51,938 nt of DNA from Sphingomonas faeni (GTDB lineage Bacteria > Pseudomonadota > Alphaproteobacteria > Sphingomonadales > Sphingomonadaceae). Location: positions 1 through 51,938 of the forward strand of contig NZ_JANBVH010000032.1 of NCBI RefSeq assembly GCF_024273235.1, in the 5' to 3' direction. The notes under the pieces are model-generated. The model did not search any database. It was not told where the DNA came from and saw only the letters and a program-made list of their open reading frames with translations. Below, in pieces: positions 16,881-25,894 of the stretch (its first letter is position 1; each line of letters begins with the position of its first letter). A program made the position numbers and the translations under genes.

Positions 16881-19423
16881 CCACCGAGAGCGCCCAGTAC
16901 GTCGCCCCCGACCAGAACGATCCCGCGGTGCGGAAAGGCCAGGAGGATCGCCTGCGCGAAGTGTGGAAGCCGCCGTCGGGCTGGTTTTTCCGCTGGACCG
17001 ACGTCAACAACAACCGGATCGGCGTGTGGTACACGCTGACCGCGTTCGGCTTCATGCTGTTCGCAGGCGTGCTCGCGCTGATCATGCGCACGCAGCTGGC
17101 GGTGCCGAACAACGATCTCGTCACGGCGAACACGTTCAACCAGCTGTTCACGCTGCACGGCTCGATGATGATGTTCCTGTTCGCGGTGCCGATGTTCGAG
17201 GCGGTGTCGATCATCCTTCTGCCGCAGCTGCTCGGCGCGCGCGACCTGCCGTTTCCGCGGCTGTCGGGGTTCGGATACTGGAGCTTCCTGATCGGCGGGG
17301 TGTTCGTGTCGGGCTCGATCTTCTTCGACGCGGCGCCCGATGGCGGCTGGTTCATGTATCCGCCGCTGACGACGCGGACCGATCTGAGCGGGCTCGGCGC
17401 GGATATCTGGATGCTCGGCCTCAGCTTCATCGAGGTGTCGTCGGTCGCCGCCGCGGTCGAGCTGATCGTCGGCGTGCTGAAATGCCGGCCGCCGGGCATG
17501 CGGCTGAACCTGATGCCGCTCTATGCCTGGTACATCCTGGTCGTCGCGGTGATGATCCTGTTCGCGTTCCCGCCGCTGATCGCCGGCGACGTGCTGTTCG
17601 AGATGGAGCGGCTGCTCAATTGGCCATTCTTCAATGCCGAGAAGGGCGGCGATCCGCTGCTGTGGCAGCATCTGTTCTGGATCTTCGGGCATCCGGAAGT
17701 CTACATCGTCTTCCTGCCGTCGATCGCGCTGTTCGCGATGCTGATCCCGACCTTCGCGCAGCGGCACCTGCTCGGCTATCCGTGGATCGTGCTGGCGGCG
17801 GTCGGGACGGCGTTCCTGAGCTTCGGGCTGTGGGTCCACCACATGTTCACGACCGGGCTGCCGAAGATCAGCCTCGCCTTCTTCGCAGCCGCCTCGGAAG
17901 CGGTGGCGATCCCGACCGGCGTGCAGATCTTCGTGTTCATCGCGACGCTCTGGGCAGGCAACGTCAAGAAATCGACGCCACTTCTGTACGCGAGCGGAAG
18001 CCTGGCGGTGTTCGTGATCGGCGGCCTGACCGGCGTGATGGTCGCGGTCGCCCCGTTCGACTGGCAGGCGCACGACACCTATTTCATCGTCGCGCATCTT
18101 CATTACGTGCTGATCGGCGGTACGCTGCTGCCGCTGTTCGCCGGGCTGTATTATTACTGGCCGCTGATCACCGGGAAGAAGCTGAGCGACAAGCTCGGGC
18201 GGATCGCGTTCTGGATCATGTTCGTCGGCATGAACCTGACCTTCTTCCCGATGCATCTGTCGGGGCTGCTCGGCATGCCGCGCCGCGTCTTCACCTATCC
18301 GGAAGAACTCGGGATCGGCGGGCTGAACCTCGCCTCGACCGCCGGCTCGTATATGTTCGCGACGGGCGTGTTGATCGTCTGCATCGACCTCGCGCTGTCG
18401 CCGCGCCGCCCGAAGGCGCCGCGCAATCCGTGGAATGCGGGCACGCTGGAATGGCTCGCGCATCCGGACGACGAGGATTGGGGTATCCGCTCGGTGCCGT
18501 TGATCGAGAGCCGCTATCCGATCTGGGACCAGAAGAACTTCGTCCAGAAGGTCGACGAGGGACGTTTCTTCCTGCCCGATGCGGAGGAGATGCGACGCGA
18601 GTCGATCATCACCACCGTACTCGATGCGCGGCCGTTGCAGGTGATCCGCCTCGGCACGCCGAGCGTGAAGCCGATGATGACCGCGGTCGCGCTGGCCGGC
18701 GTCTTCATCCTGACGACCTACCATCTTTATATCTGGTCGGCGGTCAGCGGCGTCGCGACGCTCGCGTGCGTGCTGTGGTGGCTGTGGACCGGGACCGCCG
18801 AGATCCCCGAAAAGCCGACCAAGCATATCGGCCATGGTATCGAGGTGCCGCTCTACACCTCCGGGCCGTCGGCGCCGGGCTGGTGGGCGATGTTCATCAC
18901 GATGATGGCGGATGCGACCGCGTTCTCTGGCCTCGTGTTCGGCTATTTCTTCTTCTGGACGATCCACAATGATTTCCCGCCCACGGGAGCCGGGCTGAAC
19001 GGGCCGGGCGTGTTCTGGCCGATGGTCGCGCTGGCGCTGACCCTTGCCGGCTGGGCCGCGACCGTCGGCGCGCGCGAAGTGCATCGTCGCGGCAACGTCG
19101 GTGCGGGGCGCGCGCTGCTGGTGGTCGGGATCGTCGCGACGCTGGCGAGCCTGTTCGCCGGGCTTGCCGGACCGTGGTATTCGGGGCTCGATCCCGAACT
19201 CCACGTCTATCCGGCGATCGTCTGGACGCTGGCGATCTGGACCGCGGTGCATGCCGCGATCGGGGTCATCATGCAGGCCTATACGCTGGCCCGCAGCCTC
19301 GCAGGGAAGATGACGCCGGTCTATGACGCGGACCTGCGCAACATCACCGTGTACCATCATTTCCTCGCGCTGACCGGCATCGTGACGTTCTGCACGATCG
19401 GCCTGTTCCCGGGGGTCGCATGA
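16877..19423 (+). CDS. ctaD: Cytochrome c oxidase subunit I-III fusion
   Basis: An 848-residue polytopic protein. Residues about 1-560 are subunit I: haem a ligand in TLHGSMMMF, the CuB/Tyr region in FGHPEVYIVFLP, the CuB pair in WVHHMFTTG and both haem ligands in IVAHLHYVLIGG. Residues about 600-848 carry the helices of subunit III, from HGIEVPLYTSGPSAPGWWAM to the end. A single polypeptide for I and III is known in caa3 and ba-type enzymes. It is the catalytic, proton-pumping unit that reduces oxygen to water. It overlaps its neighbours by 4 nt on both sides. Confidence 0.95.
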   Translation: MTTESAQYVAPDQNDPAVRKGQEDRLREVWKPPSGWFFRWTDVNNNRIGVWYTLTAFGFMLFAGVLALIMRTQLAVPNNDLVTANTFNQLFTLHGSMMMFLFAVPMFEAVSIILLPQLLGARDLPFPRLSGFGYWSFLIGGVFVSGSIFFDAAPDGGWFMYPPLTTRTDLSGLGADIWMLGLSFIEVSSVAAAVELIVGVLKCRPPGMRLNLMPLYAWYILVVAVMILFAFPPLIAGDVLFEMERLLNWPFFNAEKGGDPLLWQHLFWIFGHPEVYIVFLPSIALFAMLIPTFAQRHLLGYPWIVLAAVGTAFLSFGLWVHHMFTTGLPKISLAFFAAASEAVAIPTGVQIFVFIATLWAGNVKKSTPLLYASGSLAVFVIGGLTGVMVAVAPFDWQAHDTYFIVAHLHYVLIGGTLLPLFAGLYYYWPLITGKKLSDKLGRIAFWIMFVGMNLTFFPMHLSGLLGMPRRVFTYPEELGIGGLNLASTAGSYMFATGVLIVCIDLALSPRRPKAPRNPWNAGTLEWLAHPDDEDWGIRSVPLIESRYPIWDQKNFVQKVDEGRFFLPDAEEMRRESIITTVLDARPLQVIRLGTPSVKPMMTAVALAGVFILTTYHLYIWSAVSGVATLACVLWWLWTGTAEIPEKPTKHIGHGIEVPLYTSGPSAPGWWAMFITMMADATAFSGLVFGYFFFWTIHNDFPPTGAGLNGPGVFWPMVALALTLAGWAATVGAREVHRRGNVGAGRALLVVGIVATLASLFAGLAGPWYSGLDPELHVYPAIVWTLAIWTAVHAAIGVIMQAYTLARSLAGKMTPVYDADLRNITVYHHFLALTGIVTFCTIGLFPGVA

Positions 19424-19839
19424 CCGAGCCAAAGTCCAACCGGAAGTCCGAGTCCGACCGAAAGCATTGGGCGCGCGACCTTAAGGTGACGCTGTGGACG
19501 CTGATCGTCCCGCCGACGATCTGGGCCGTGCATTTCCTGTTCTGCTATTTGTGGGTGGCGGTGACCTGCGCGAAATCGCCGACCCCGGGGACCGCCTTGA
19601 CCGGCTTCCCGCTCGCGACGCTGATCGCGACGATCGTAGCGCTGCTGGGGATCGTCGCGGCGGGCTATATCGCGCGCGTCCAGTCCGAGACGCCGGGGGA
19701 TCCGGCGCCGCACGAACAGGGCACGGCGATCGACCGGCTGCGATTCCTGGCGCTGTCGACGCGGTTGCTGGCGGGGCTGAGCTTCGTCGCGGTCATCTTC
19801 ACCGCACTGCCGGTCATCATCTTCGGCGATTGCCGGTGA
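19420..19839 (+). CDS. Small membrane protein of the caa3 operon, unknown function
   Basis: 139 residues. A charged N-terminus (Lys, Arg and Ser-rich, 1-20) precedes three predicted helices: about 24-50 (TLIVPPTIWAVHFLFCYLWV), 64-86 and 114-133. A Cys sits at the end of helix 1 (VAVTCAKSP), the conserved His in WAVHFLF is noteworthy, and the C-terminus is FGDCR. It is locked between subunit I-III and ctaG by 4-nt overlaps on both sides, so it is made in step with the oxidase. Assembly factor or accessory subunit is inference. It is not a recognisable subunit IV. Confidence 0.85.
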   Translation: MTEPKSNRKSESDRKHWARDLKVTLWTLIVPPTIWAVHFLFCYLWVAVTCAKSPTPGTALTGFPLATLIATIVALLGIVAAGYIARVQSETPGDPAPHEQGTAIDRLRFLALSTRLLAGLSFVAVIFTALPVIIFGDCR

Positions 19840-20456
19840 GGCGCGCGAGCCTTGTTCTAGGCGCCGTGCTCGTCCCGATCGGCTGGGCGTTCGCCGCCGC
19901 GCCGCTCGGGATGGTGGGGCACATGGCGGGGCACATGATCGCGGTCGCGGTCGCCGCGCCGTTCCTCGCCTACGGGATCGCGGGGAGTCGCTTCGATCCG
20001 GCCGAGCGTTGGCCTGCGATCGTGACCCCGCTCGCGATGTCGCTGGTCGAGCTGGTCGTGGTGTGGCTCTGGCACCTCCCCGCGCTGAGGCTGCGCGTCG
20101 ACATGCAGCCGGTGGCGTTGTTGATCGAACAAGCGAGCTTTCTCGCCGCGGGCGTCCTCCTGTGGAGCGCGGTGCTCGGCACGCGCATCGGCGGCGCGAG
20201 CGATCGACGCGCATCGGGCGTCGCGGCGATGTTGCTGACGTCGATGCACATGACGCTGCTCGGCGCGCTGATCGGCCTCGCCCCGCGGCCACTCTACGCG
20301 ATGATGGAGATGCACCCGGCGATCCACGGCCTCGACGCCCTCGAAGACCAGCAACTCGGCGGCGTCGTCATGCTGATGGTCGGTGCGGCGAGCTATTTCC
20401 TCGGCGGGCTCGCGATGCTCGGCGGACTGTTGAAGACACGGAGCGCGACCGCATGA
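19836..20456 (+). CDS. ctaG: Cytochrome c oxidase assembly protein, caa3-type CtaG
   Basis: A 206-residue membrane protein of the caa3_CtaG family. Features are histidine-rich helices GHMAGHMIAVAVAAPFLAYG, WLWHLPAL, TSMHMTLLGALIGLAPRPLY and LEDQQLGGVVMLMVG. This family is associated with CuB insertion or assembly of caa3 enzymes and is unrelated to the Cox11-type CtaG. The GTG at 19836 overlaps the previous stop as GTGA and matches the conserved N-terminus; longer in-frame reading lies inside the upstream gene. Confidence 0.88.
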   Translation: MRRASLVLGAVLVPIGWAFAAAPLGMVGHMAGHMIAVAVAAPFLAYGIAGSRFDPAERWPAIVTPLAMSLVELVVVWLWHLPALRLRVDMQPVALLIEQASFLAAGVLLWSAVLGTRIGGASDRRASGVAAMLLTSMHMTLLGALIGLAPRPLYAMMEMHPAIHGLDALEDQQLGGVVMLMVGAASYFLGGLAMLGGLLKTRSATA

Positions 20457-21481
20457 CCATCCGGATCACCTGGGCGCGCGCCGCCGCCGCCATCGTCGGG
20501 CTCGCGCTGGCGGGGCTGTTGTTCGCGTGGTCGGGCGTGTTCAACATTGCCGCGTCGTCGGGCCATTGGAAGATCACCGACTGGTTCCTCCACTGGACGA
20601 TGCGCAACTCGGTCCGCACCTACGCCGCCGTCACCGCGCCCGACGATCCAAAGGCCAACGAGGGCCTGGTCAGCGCCGCCGGTTTGTTCAAGGCGAGTTG
20701 CGCCTCGTGCCACGGCGCACCCGGTGTGCGCCCGCTCCCCGTGATGCAGGCCGCGACTCCCCCTGCCCCGGACCTTTCGATCAACGCGCGCGAGTGGACC
20801 GACAAGCAGATCTTCTGGATCCTCAAGCACGGCGTCAAATACACCGGCATGCCCGGCTGGGCGGCGAAGGACCGCGACGACGAAGTCCGCCGCATGGTCG
20901 CGTTCGTCCGCCTGCTGCCGGAAATGTCGCCCGCGACCTATCGCTCGCTGACCGAGGTACCGGGTGTCGCAGATGCCAGGATCGCGACCTGCGCCGGCTG
21001 CCACGGCGCAGACGGCCGTGGCCGCGGCCAGCCCGACATGCCCGTGCTCGGCGGCCAGAGTCCGGCGTATCTCCGCGCTGCGCTGGAGGCCTATGCGTCC
21101 GGCAAGCGCCAGAGCGCGGTGATGGCGAACGCCGCCGCGACGCTGACGCCCGCGGAAATGACGCGGCTTGCGGATCACTTCGCGGCAATGCCGGGCATTG
21201 GCAGCGTCACCCCGTCGGGCTCGAGCGAGGCCGCGAAGATCGACCGTGAGGGACTAACGAAGGTCCAGCTTCCCGCCTGCGCAAGCTGCCACGCGCCCGG
21301 CAAGCCGTACCCTGTGTTAGCCGGCCAGCGTGCCAGCTACATCGCTCAACGGCTGCGCAACTGGCGCGGCGACGAGACGGTGGTCGACGCGCGGAAATCG
21401 CAGGCGACGATGCCAGTGATCGCCCGCCGTATCCCCGAAGACATGATCGACCCGCTCGCCCGCTACCTCGCAGGCCGCTGA
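20453..21481 (+). CDS. Membrane-anchored triheme cytochrome c
   Basis: 342 residues with one N-terminal signal anchor (about 8-30) and three CXXCH sites: CASCH 83-87, CAGCH 180-184 and CASCH 276-280. The first domain looks like a class I cytochrome c, with Met in YTGMPGW. The second and third resemble a diheme c4-like pair (LGGQSPAYLRAAL and LAGQRASYIAQRL are parallel motifs). It is the fifth gene of the oxidase operon (4-nt overlap with ctaG). It is a plausible electron donor to the fused subunit II or an entry point from another dehydrogenase. Confidence 0.9.
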   Translation: MTIRITWARAAAAIVGLALAGLLFAWSGVFNIAASSGHWKITDWFLHWTMRNSVRTYAAVTAPDDPKANEGLVSAAGLFKASCASCHGAPGVRPLPVMQAATPPAPDLSINAREWTDKQIFWILKHGVKYTGMPGWAAKDRDDEVRRMVAFVRLLPEMSPATYRSLTEVPGVADARIATCAGCHGADGRGRGQPDMPVLGGQSPAYLRAALEAYASGKRQSAVMANAAATLTPAEMTRLADHFAAMPGIGSVTPSGSSEAAKIDREGLTKVQLPACASCHAPGKPYPVLAGQRASYIAQRLRNWRGDETVVDARKSQATMPVIARRIPEDMIDPLARYLAGR

Positions 21482-21485
21482 TCGC

Positions 21486-23924
21486 TCAGCCTTTCGCGGG
21501 GAGCATCTCGATCGAAACGGAACGCGCGCCGAGCAGATCGGCGAGCGTTTCGCCAGATGCGAGCGCGGTGTCGCCCCACCAGTCGCGGGCGTCGATCCGT
21601 TCGAGATGGCGCTCGGCACAGCGGAGCGGAACGACGCAGCGAAGGCTTGCATCGTCGCCGATTCGCCGAAACGCAAGCACCTGATCCCCGCGGATCCCGG
21701 TGACGGCGATGGGCTCGTAGCGCCCCTCCGAGAACAAGGTCGGATGATCCCTTCGCATCGCGAGAAGCTGCCGGATCAGCGCCATCTTCGCCGGCGTTTC
21801 GCCGTCCAACAATGCCTGGAGTCGCGCGTAATCTACCGGGCGGCGATTGTCGGGATCGACCAGGCTCAGGTCGGCGGTCTCCGTTCCTTGATAGAGGTCG
21901 GGCACGCCGGGCACGGTGTAGCGCAGCGCGACCTGCGCGAGGCCGTTCGCCGCAGCGGCGGGTGCGATCCGCGCGACGAACGCGGTCATGTCGTCCAGGA
22001 ATGCCGGCGACCGCTCGGGATCGAGCAGCGCGCGGGCGAGATCGTGGCAGCGGCTCTCGTACGCCTCGTCCGACGCCTCCCACGAAGACCGCAGCTTCGC
22101 CTCCCGCAGCGCCTTTTCCTGCCACGCGACGATCCGCTCGGCAAAATCCGATAGGCCCTTGGCATCCGATGCGGTCAGTCCGTCGGGCCATGCACCGAAC
22201 AGCGTCTGGAACAGCATATAGGCGTCGGCGGAATCGACCCCGTCGGCAAACGGCGCGGCGAGTTCGCGCCATCGTTGCACATGCGCACGCCATAGGTCGG
22301 GCACCTCGCTCAACACAGCGAGCCGTGCGCGGACGTCTTCGCCACGCTTATGATCGTGCGTGGCGGTCGCGAGCATTGCCGCCGGCCAGTCGGGGGCCCG
22401 GTCGACCATTGCCGCGTGAAAGTCGTCTATATCCAGCGACATGCGCGCGGCGTCGAAACCCACGTCGTTGCGCGAGAGCAGGCGACCGTAGCGGTAGAAC
22501 GCGGTATCCTCGACCGACTTCGCCGCGATCGGCGCGGAGAGTTGCTGGAACTTGCGCGCCGCTTCCGCTGCGAGCCTGGCGTCCCCGGGACCCTCGCCTG
22601 CCAGCCATGAGAGAATCCGCTCGACCACGGCGCCCTCGCCCGGTGGGACGAACTGCGCGATGCGCTGGCGGACCGTCTCGCGGATCGCGGCGTCCGCTGC
22701 CGGGGCGGCGTCGCCCGTTCCGTAGGTGCGATAGACCGGGAAGACCCAGAGCAGTCGCTCGATCGCGCGGTCGAGCATGCCGCGGGTAAGGCCGTCGCAT
22801 TCGGGCGTCGAGCGAGCGAGCGCGACGAAGGCCTCGATGCAGCCACGGTGCTGCGCGTGGAACTGCCACGCGAGCAATTCCTGGCGAGCGCGCAGTTCCT
22901 CGGGCGCGAAGTCGGGGGAACGGCCACTGATGTCCGCCCAGAGTTTGGCGAGCGGTTCGGCGCCGGCCGGCGCGTGGAGCAAGGCCGTCACCTGCTCCAT
23001 GAAGTCGTACCCACTGGTGCCGTCGACGCCCCAGTCGGTGCTGAGCGGTTCGCCGTCGGCGAGGATCTTCTCGATGACGATATAGGCCGGACCGGGTGGC
23101 GCATTGGCGGGGCGCTCGATCGAGTCGAGGCGCGCGCTGAGGCGGCGGCAATAACCGGCGGGATCGGTCAGGCCATCGACGTGATCGACGCGGACGCCGT
23201 CGATCAGGCCCTCGGCGTACAGGCGGAAATAGAGCGCATGCGTGGCCTCGAACACGACCGGGTCTTCGGCGCGAAGGCCTGCGAGGTCGTTGATCGTGAA
23301 GAACCGGCGCCAGTTGAGTTCGTCGTTGGCGACGCGCCAGGACGCGAGACGATAATGCTGGCGGTCGACCAGCGCGGCGATGTCGTCGGTTGCTGCGGTG
23401 GCCTGATCCTCGTCGCGGATCGGCAGGCGGTGTTCGCCATACGCTTCGAGGACGTAGCGACCATCGACCTGCTCGACCTTCAACGCGCCACTCGCGAGCG
23501 TCTCGGCGAGCGGATCGCCCAGGATCGGGAGCACCAGCTTCTCGCGCCAGTCGATGTCGAAGTAGCGCGCAAATTCGCTTGGTTCGCCGTGCGTTAGGAC
23601 GTCATTCCACCACGCGTTCTCACCACCGGCGACGCCCATGTGGTTGGGGACGATGTCGATGATGACGCCCATGTCCCGCTTGCGCAGGGCCGCGACCAGG
23701 CTGCGAAACGCGTCCTCACCGCCGAGTTCGGGATTGATGCGGGTCGGGTCGACCACGTCGTAGCCGTGCGTGGACCCGCTGCGCGCGGTGGTGATCGGCG
23801 AGGCGTAGAGGTGACTGATCCCGAGCGCGTCGAGATACGGCACCAGCCCCTCGGCGTCGGCGAAGGTGAAGTCCTTGTGGAACTGGAAGCGATAGGTTGC
23901 GCGCGGCGTGGTGGGAGGTGTCAT
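21486..23924 (-). CDS. treY: Maltooligosyltrehalose synthase
   Basis: An 812-residue GH13 enzyme that turns the reducing-end glucose of maltooligosaccharides into a trehalose unit. Motifs: YASPITTARSGSTHGYDVVD near the start, IDIVPNHMG, GVRVDHVDGL with the nucleophile Asp, and TATHDHKRGEDVRARL near the C-terminal third, a TreY hallmark. Its ATG lies inside the stop of malQ (ATGA), so this start is preferred over a longer in-frame one. It is the last gene of a four-gene operon and converges on the cytochrome gene with a 4-bp gap. Confidence 0.95.
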   Translation of the reverse strand: MTPPTTPRATYRFQFHKDFTFADAEGLVPYLDALGISHLYASPITTARSGSTHGYDVVDPTRINPELGGEDAFRSLVAALRKRDMGVIIDIVPNHMGVAGGENAWWNDVLTHGEPSEFARYFDIDWREKLVLPILGDPLAETLASGALKVEQVDGRYVLEAYGEHRLPIRDEDQATAATDDIAALVDRQHYRLASWRVANDELNWRRFFTINDLAGLRAEDPVVFEATHALYFRLYAEGLIDGVRVDHVDGLTDPAGYCRRLSARLDSIERPANAPPGPAYIVIEKILADGEPLSTDWGVDGTSGYDFMEQVTALLHAPAGAEPLAKLWADISGRSPDFAPEELRARQELLAWQFHAQHRGCIEAFVALARSTPECDGLTRGMLDRAIERLLWVFPVYRTYGTGDAAPAADAAIRETVRQRIAQFVPPGEGAVVERILSWLAGEGPGDARLAAEAARKFQQLSAPIAAKSVEDTAFYRYGRLLSRNDVGFDAARMSLDIDDFHAAMVDRAPDWPAAMLATATHDHKRGEDVRARLAVLSEVPDLWRAHVQRWRELAAPFADGVDSADAYMLFQTLFGAWPDGLTASDAKGLSDFAERIVAWQEKALREAKLRSSWEASDEAYESRCHDLARALLDPERSPAFLDDMTAFVARIAPAAAANGLAQVALRYTVPGVPDLYQGTETADLSLVDPDNRRPVDYARLQALLDGETPAKMALIRQLLAMRRDHPTLFSEGRYEPIAVTGIRGDQVLAFRRIGDDASLRCVVPLRCAERHLERIDARDWWGDTALASGETLADLLGARSVSIEMLPAKG

Positions 23925-25894
23925 GCGGGTCTCGCGGTGTTGAGCGCGTCGATGCGAGCGGCGACGGCGGGGCGTTGGATTAGCGCCTCGGTCGTGTCCG
24001 GCAGGCGGCGGCGCCAATTGGGATGTTCGTCGATCGTGCCGGGGAGGTTGGGCTGCTCGATCAGTCCGGCCATATCCTCGATAGGTATGATCGCCAGCGC
24101 GCAGGGTGTGCCGGCGACATGCGCGATCGCGGCGTCGACGACCGGGTCGGTATCATCGGGCAATGGTTGTTTGGCGCCCGTGTCGAAAGCGGACCAGAGT
24201 GCCGCACGATCGTCGGCGCGGGCCGCCCGGTCTGCGGGTTCGTCGATAGCATCGGACTTGCGGCCGAGGTCCCATGTCCAGTCGATGTCGCGGCCGCTCC
24301 ACCAGCCGGCGATCGTCGCAAGGTCATGCGTGCCGGTCATCGCCACCGCATCGGGCGCCCATTTCGCGGGGGGCACGAAACCGTCCGCGTCGCGCTCGAA
24401 CCACAAGACGCGCATGCCGAGCATGCCGCGCGCATCCATCGCCTCGCGGAAGCCGTCGGGGACGGTGCCGAGGTCTTCGCCGATCACGATCGCCTTCGCC
24501 CGCTGAGATTCCATCGCGACGATCCGCATCAGGTCGTCAAACGGCATGTCGAGATAGGCGCCCTCCGCCGCCGACGCGCCTTCGGGGACGACCCAGAGGC
24601 GACGGAGGCCGAACGCGTGGTCGATGCGGATGCCGCCGGCATGCGCCAGGGCTGCGCGGATCGTCGCGATGAACGGGGCGAAGGCATTGTCGCGGAGCGC
24701 TTGCGGGTCGAAGCCGGTGATGCCCCAACTTTGGCCGTCCGGGCCGAGCGGATCGGGCGGCGCGCCGATCGACAGGCCGGTGAGCAGGTCGCCGCGCCGG
24801 CTCCAGCCGTGGCTGCCGCCGGGGTCCATGCCGACGGCGAGGTCGGCGATGAGGCCGATCGTCATGCCGGCATCATTCGCTACCGTCTGCGCGGCGTCGA
24901 GGTCGCGACGGGCGAGCCATTGGAGGAAGACGTAGAACGTGACGTCCTCGGCATGCTCGGTAACGAACCGACGGACGGCTGGGCTGACGGGGTCGTGATA
25001 CTCGACGGGCCATTGCTGCCAGCCGCGCGCGCCGGTTGTCGCGAAGAAATGCGCGTGGAGGGCGTCGAACTCGGCGTGGCGTTCGAGATCATCTCCGCCT
25101 TCGCGCCTGAACACGTCGAGGGTTTCACCAAGTTGTCGAGCATCTTGATCGAACGTCTTGCGAAGGCGTGCGAGCTTTGCGGGTATCGCGCTCTGCCAGT
25201 CGATCAGGTCTGGCGTGGGGTCGTCCGATGTCCCGGCGAACGCAGACGGATCGGCATACAGGCCGTTGAGGAATTGCCGGCTCGATGGCGCGTAAGGGCT
25301 GTACCGGCTCGCGTCGGCCGGGAACAAGGCGTGGGTCGGGCTGATCGCGAGCGCGTCGGCGCCGCGCTCGCCGAACGCTCGGGCGGTCTCCGCGAGTGTG
25401 CCGAAGTCGCCGAATGCCTTGGCAGTCTCGCTGCGCAGGCTAGGGATCTGGACCGCGGGTGCCCAGACTTTGCGCCCCGGTACGGCGTCGGCGATCGTGA
25501 AGCAGCGGCGCGACGCGACGAGCAGGTCGATCACGTGGTCGCCGACTTCGAGACGGTGATAGCCGGTGTGCTCGATCGGCTTCAACGCGCCTTGGTCGAT
25601 CGCAACCGACGTCCGCGTGCCGTTTTCGAGGGTGAGTTCGGCCTTGCCGAATAGCGTCGTCGCAAGCTGGATCGGATCGCCGACGTCGACAGACAGGAAG
25701 CGGGGCGCCCGGGCAGTCCTGACTGCGATCACAGCCAGGCTTTCGGCGATCTGTTTGGCGCTGGCAGACGGATGGCCGAGGTGATCGAGGATCGTCCGCA
25801 GCGCTTCGTCCGACACCGTCTGGCGACGACCGGCCGCGTCCTGCCATTCGGGTTGCAGGCCGGCGGCCACGACAAGCTTTTGGAAATCGCTCAT
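23921..25894 (-). CDS. malQ: 4-alpha-glucanotransferase (GH77)
   Basis: A 657-residue GH77 amylomaltase with the conserved catalytic regions GIRIDHAFGL (nucleophile Asp), VIGEDLGTVP (acid/base Glu) and TGTHDLATIAGWW (third Asp). It redistributes maltooligosaccharides, here likely trimming or extending chains for TreY/TreZ. The N-terminal 130 residues form an extra domain seen in long MalQ proteins. The ATG at 25894 overlaps the treZ stop by 4 nt and is preferred over an in-frame ATG at 25906. Confidence 0.94.
   Translation of the reverse strand: MSDFQKLVVAAGLQPEWQDAAGRRQTVSDEALRTILDHLGHPSASAKQIAESLAVIAVRTARAPRFLSVDVGDPIQLATTLFGKAELTLENGTRTSVAIDQGALKPIEHTGYHRLEVGDHVIDLLVASRRCFTIADAVPGRKVWAPAVQIPSLRSETAKAFGDFGTLAETARAFGERGADALAISPTHALFPADASRYSPYAPSSRQFLNGLYADPSAFAGTSDDPTPDLIDWQSAIPAKLARLRKTFDQDARQLGETLDVFRREGGDDLERHAEFDALHAHFFATTGARGWQQWPVEYHDPVSPAVRRFVTEHAEDVTFYVFLQWLARRDLDAAQTVANDAGMTIGLIADLAVGMDPGGSHGWSRRGDLLTGLSIGAPPDPLGPDGQSWGITGFDPQALRDNAFAPFIATIRAALAHAGGIRIDHAFGLRRLWVVPEGASAAEGAYLDMPFDDLMRIVAMESQRAKAIVIGEDLGTVPDGFREAMDARGMLGMRVLWFERDADGFVPPAKWAPDAVAMTGTHDLATIAGWWSGRDIDWTWDLGRKSDAIDEPADRAARADDRAALWSAFDTGAKQPLPDDTDPVVDAAIAHVAGTPCALAIIPIEDMAGLIEQPNLPGTIDEHPNWRRRLPDTTEALIQRPAVAARIDALNTARPA

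Noticed and set aside
16859..19432. 857-codon minus-strand frame opposite the oxidase subunit I-III gene
   Set aside because: The plus strand carries all haem and copper ligands of a real oxidase; the antisense frame has no recognisable fold.
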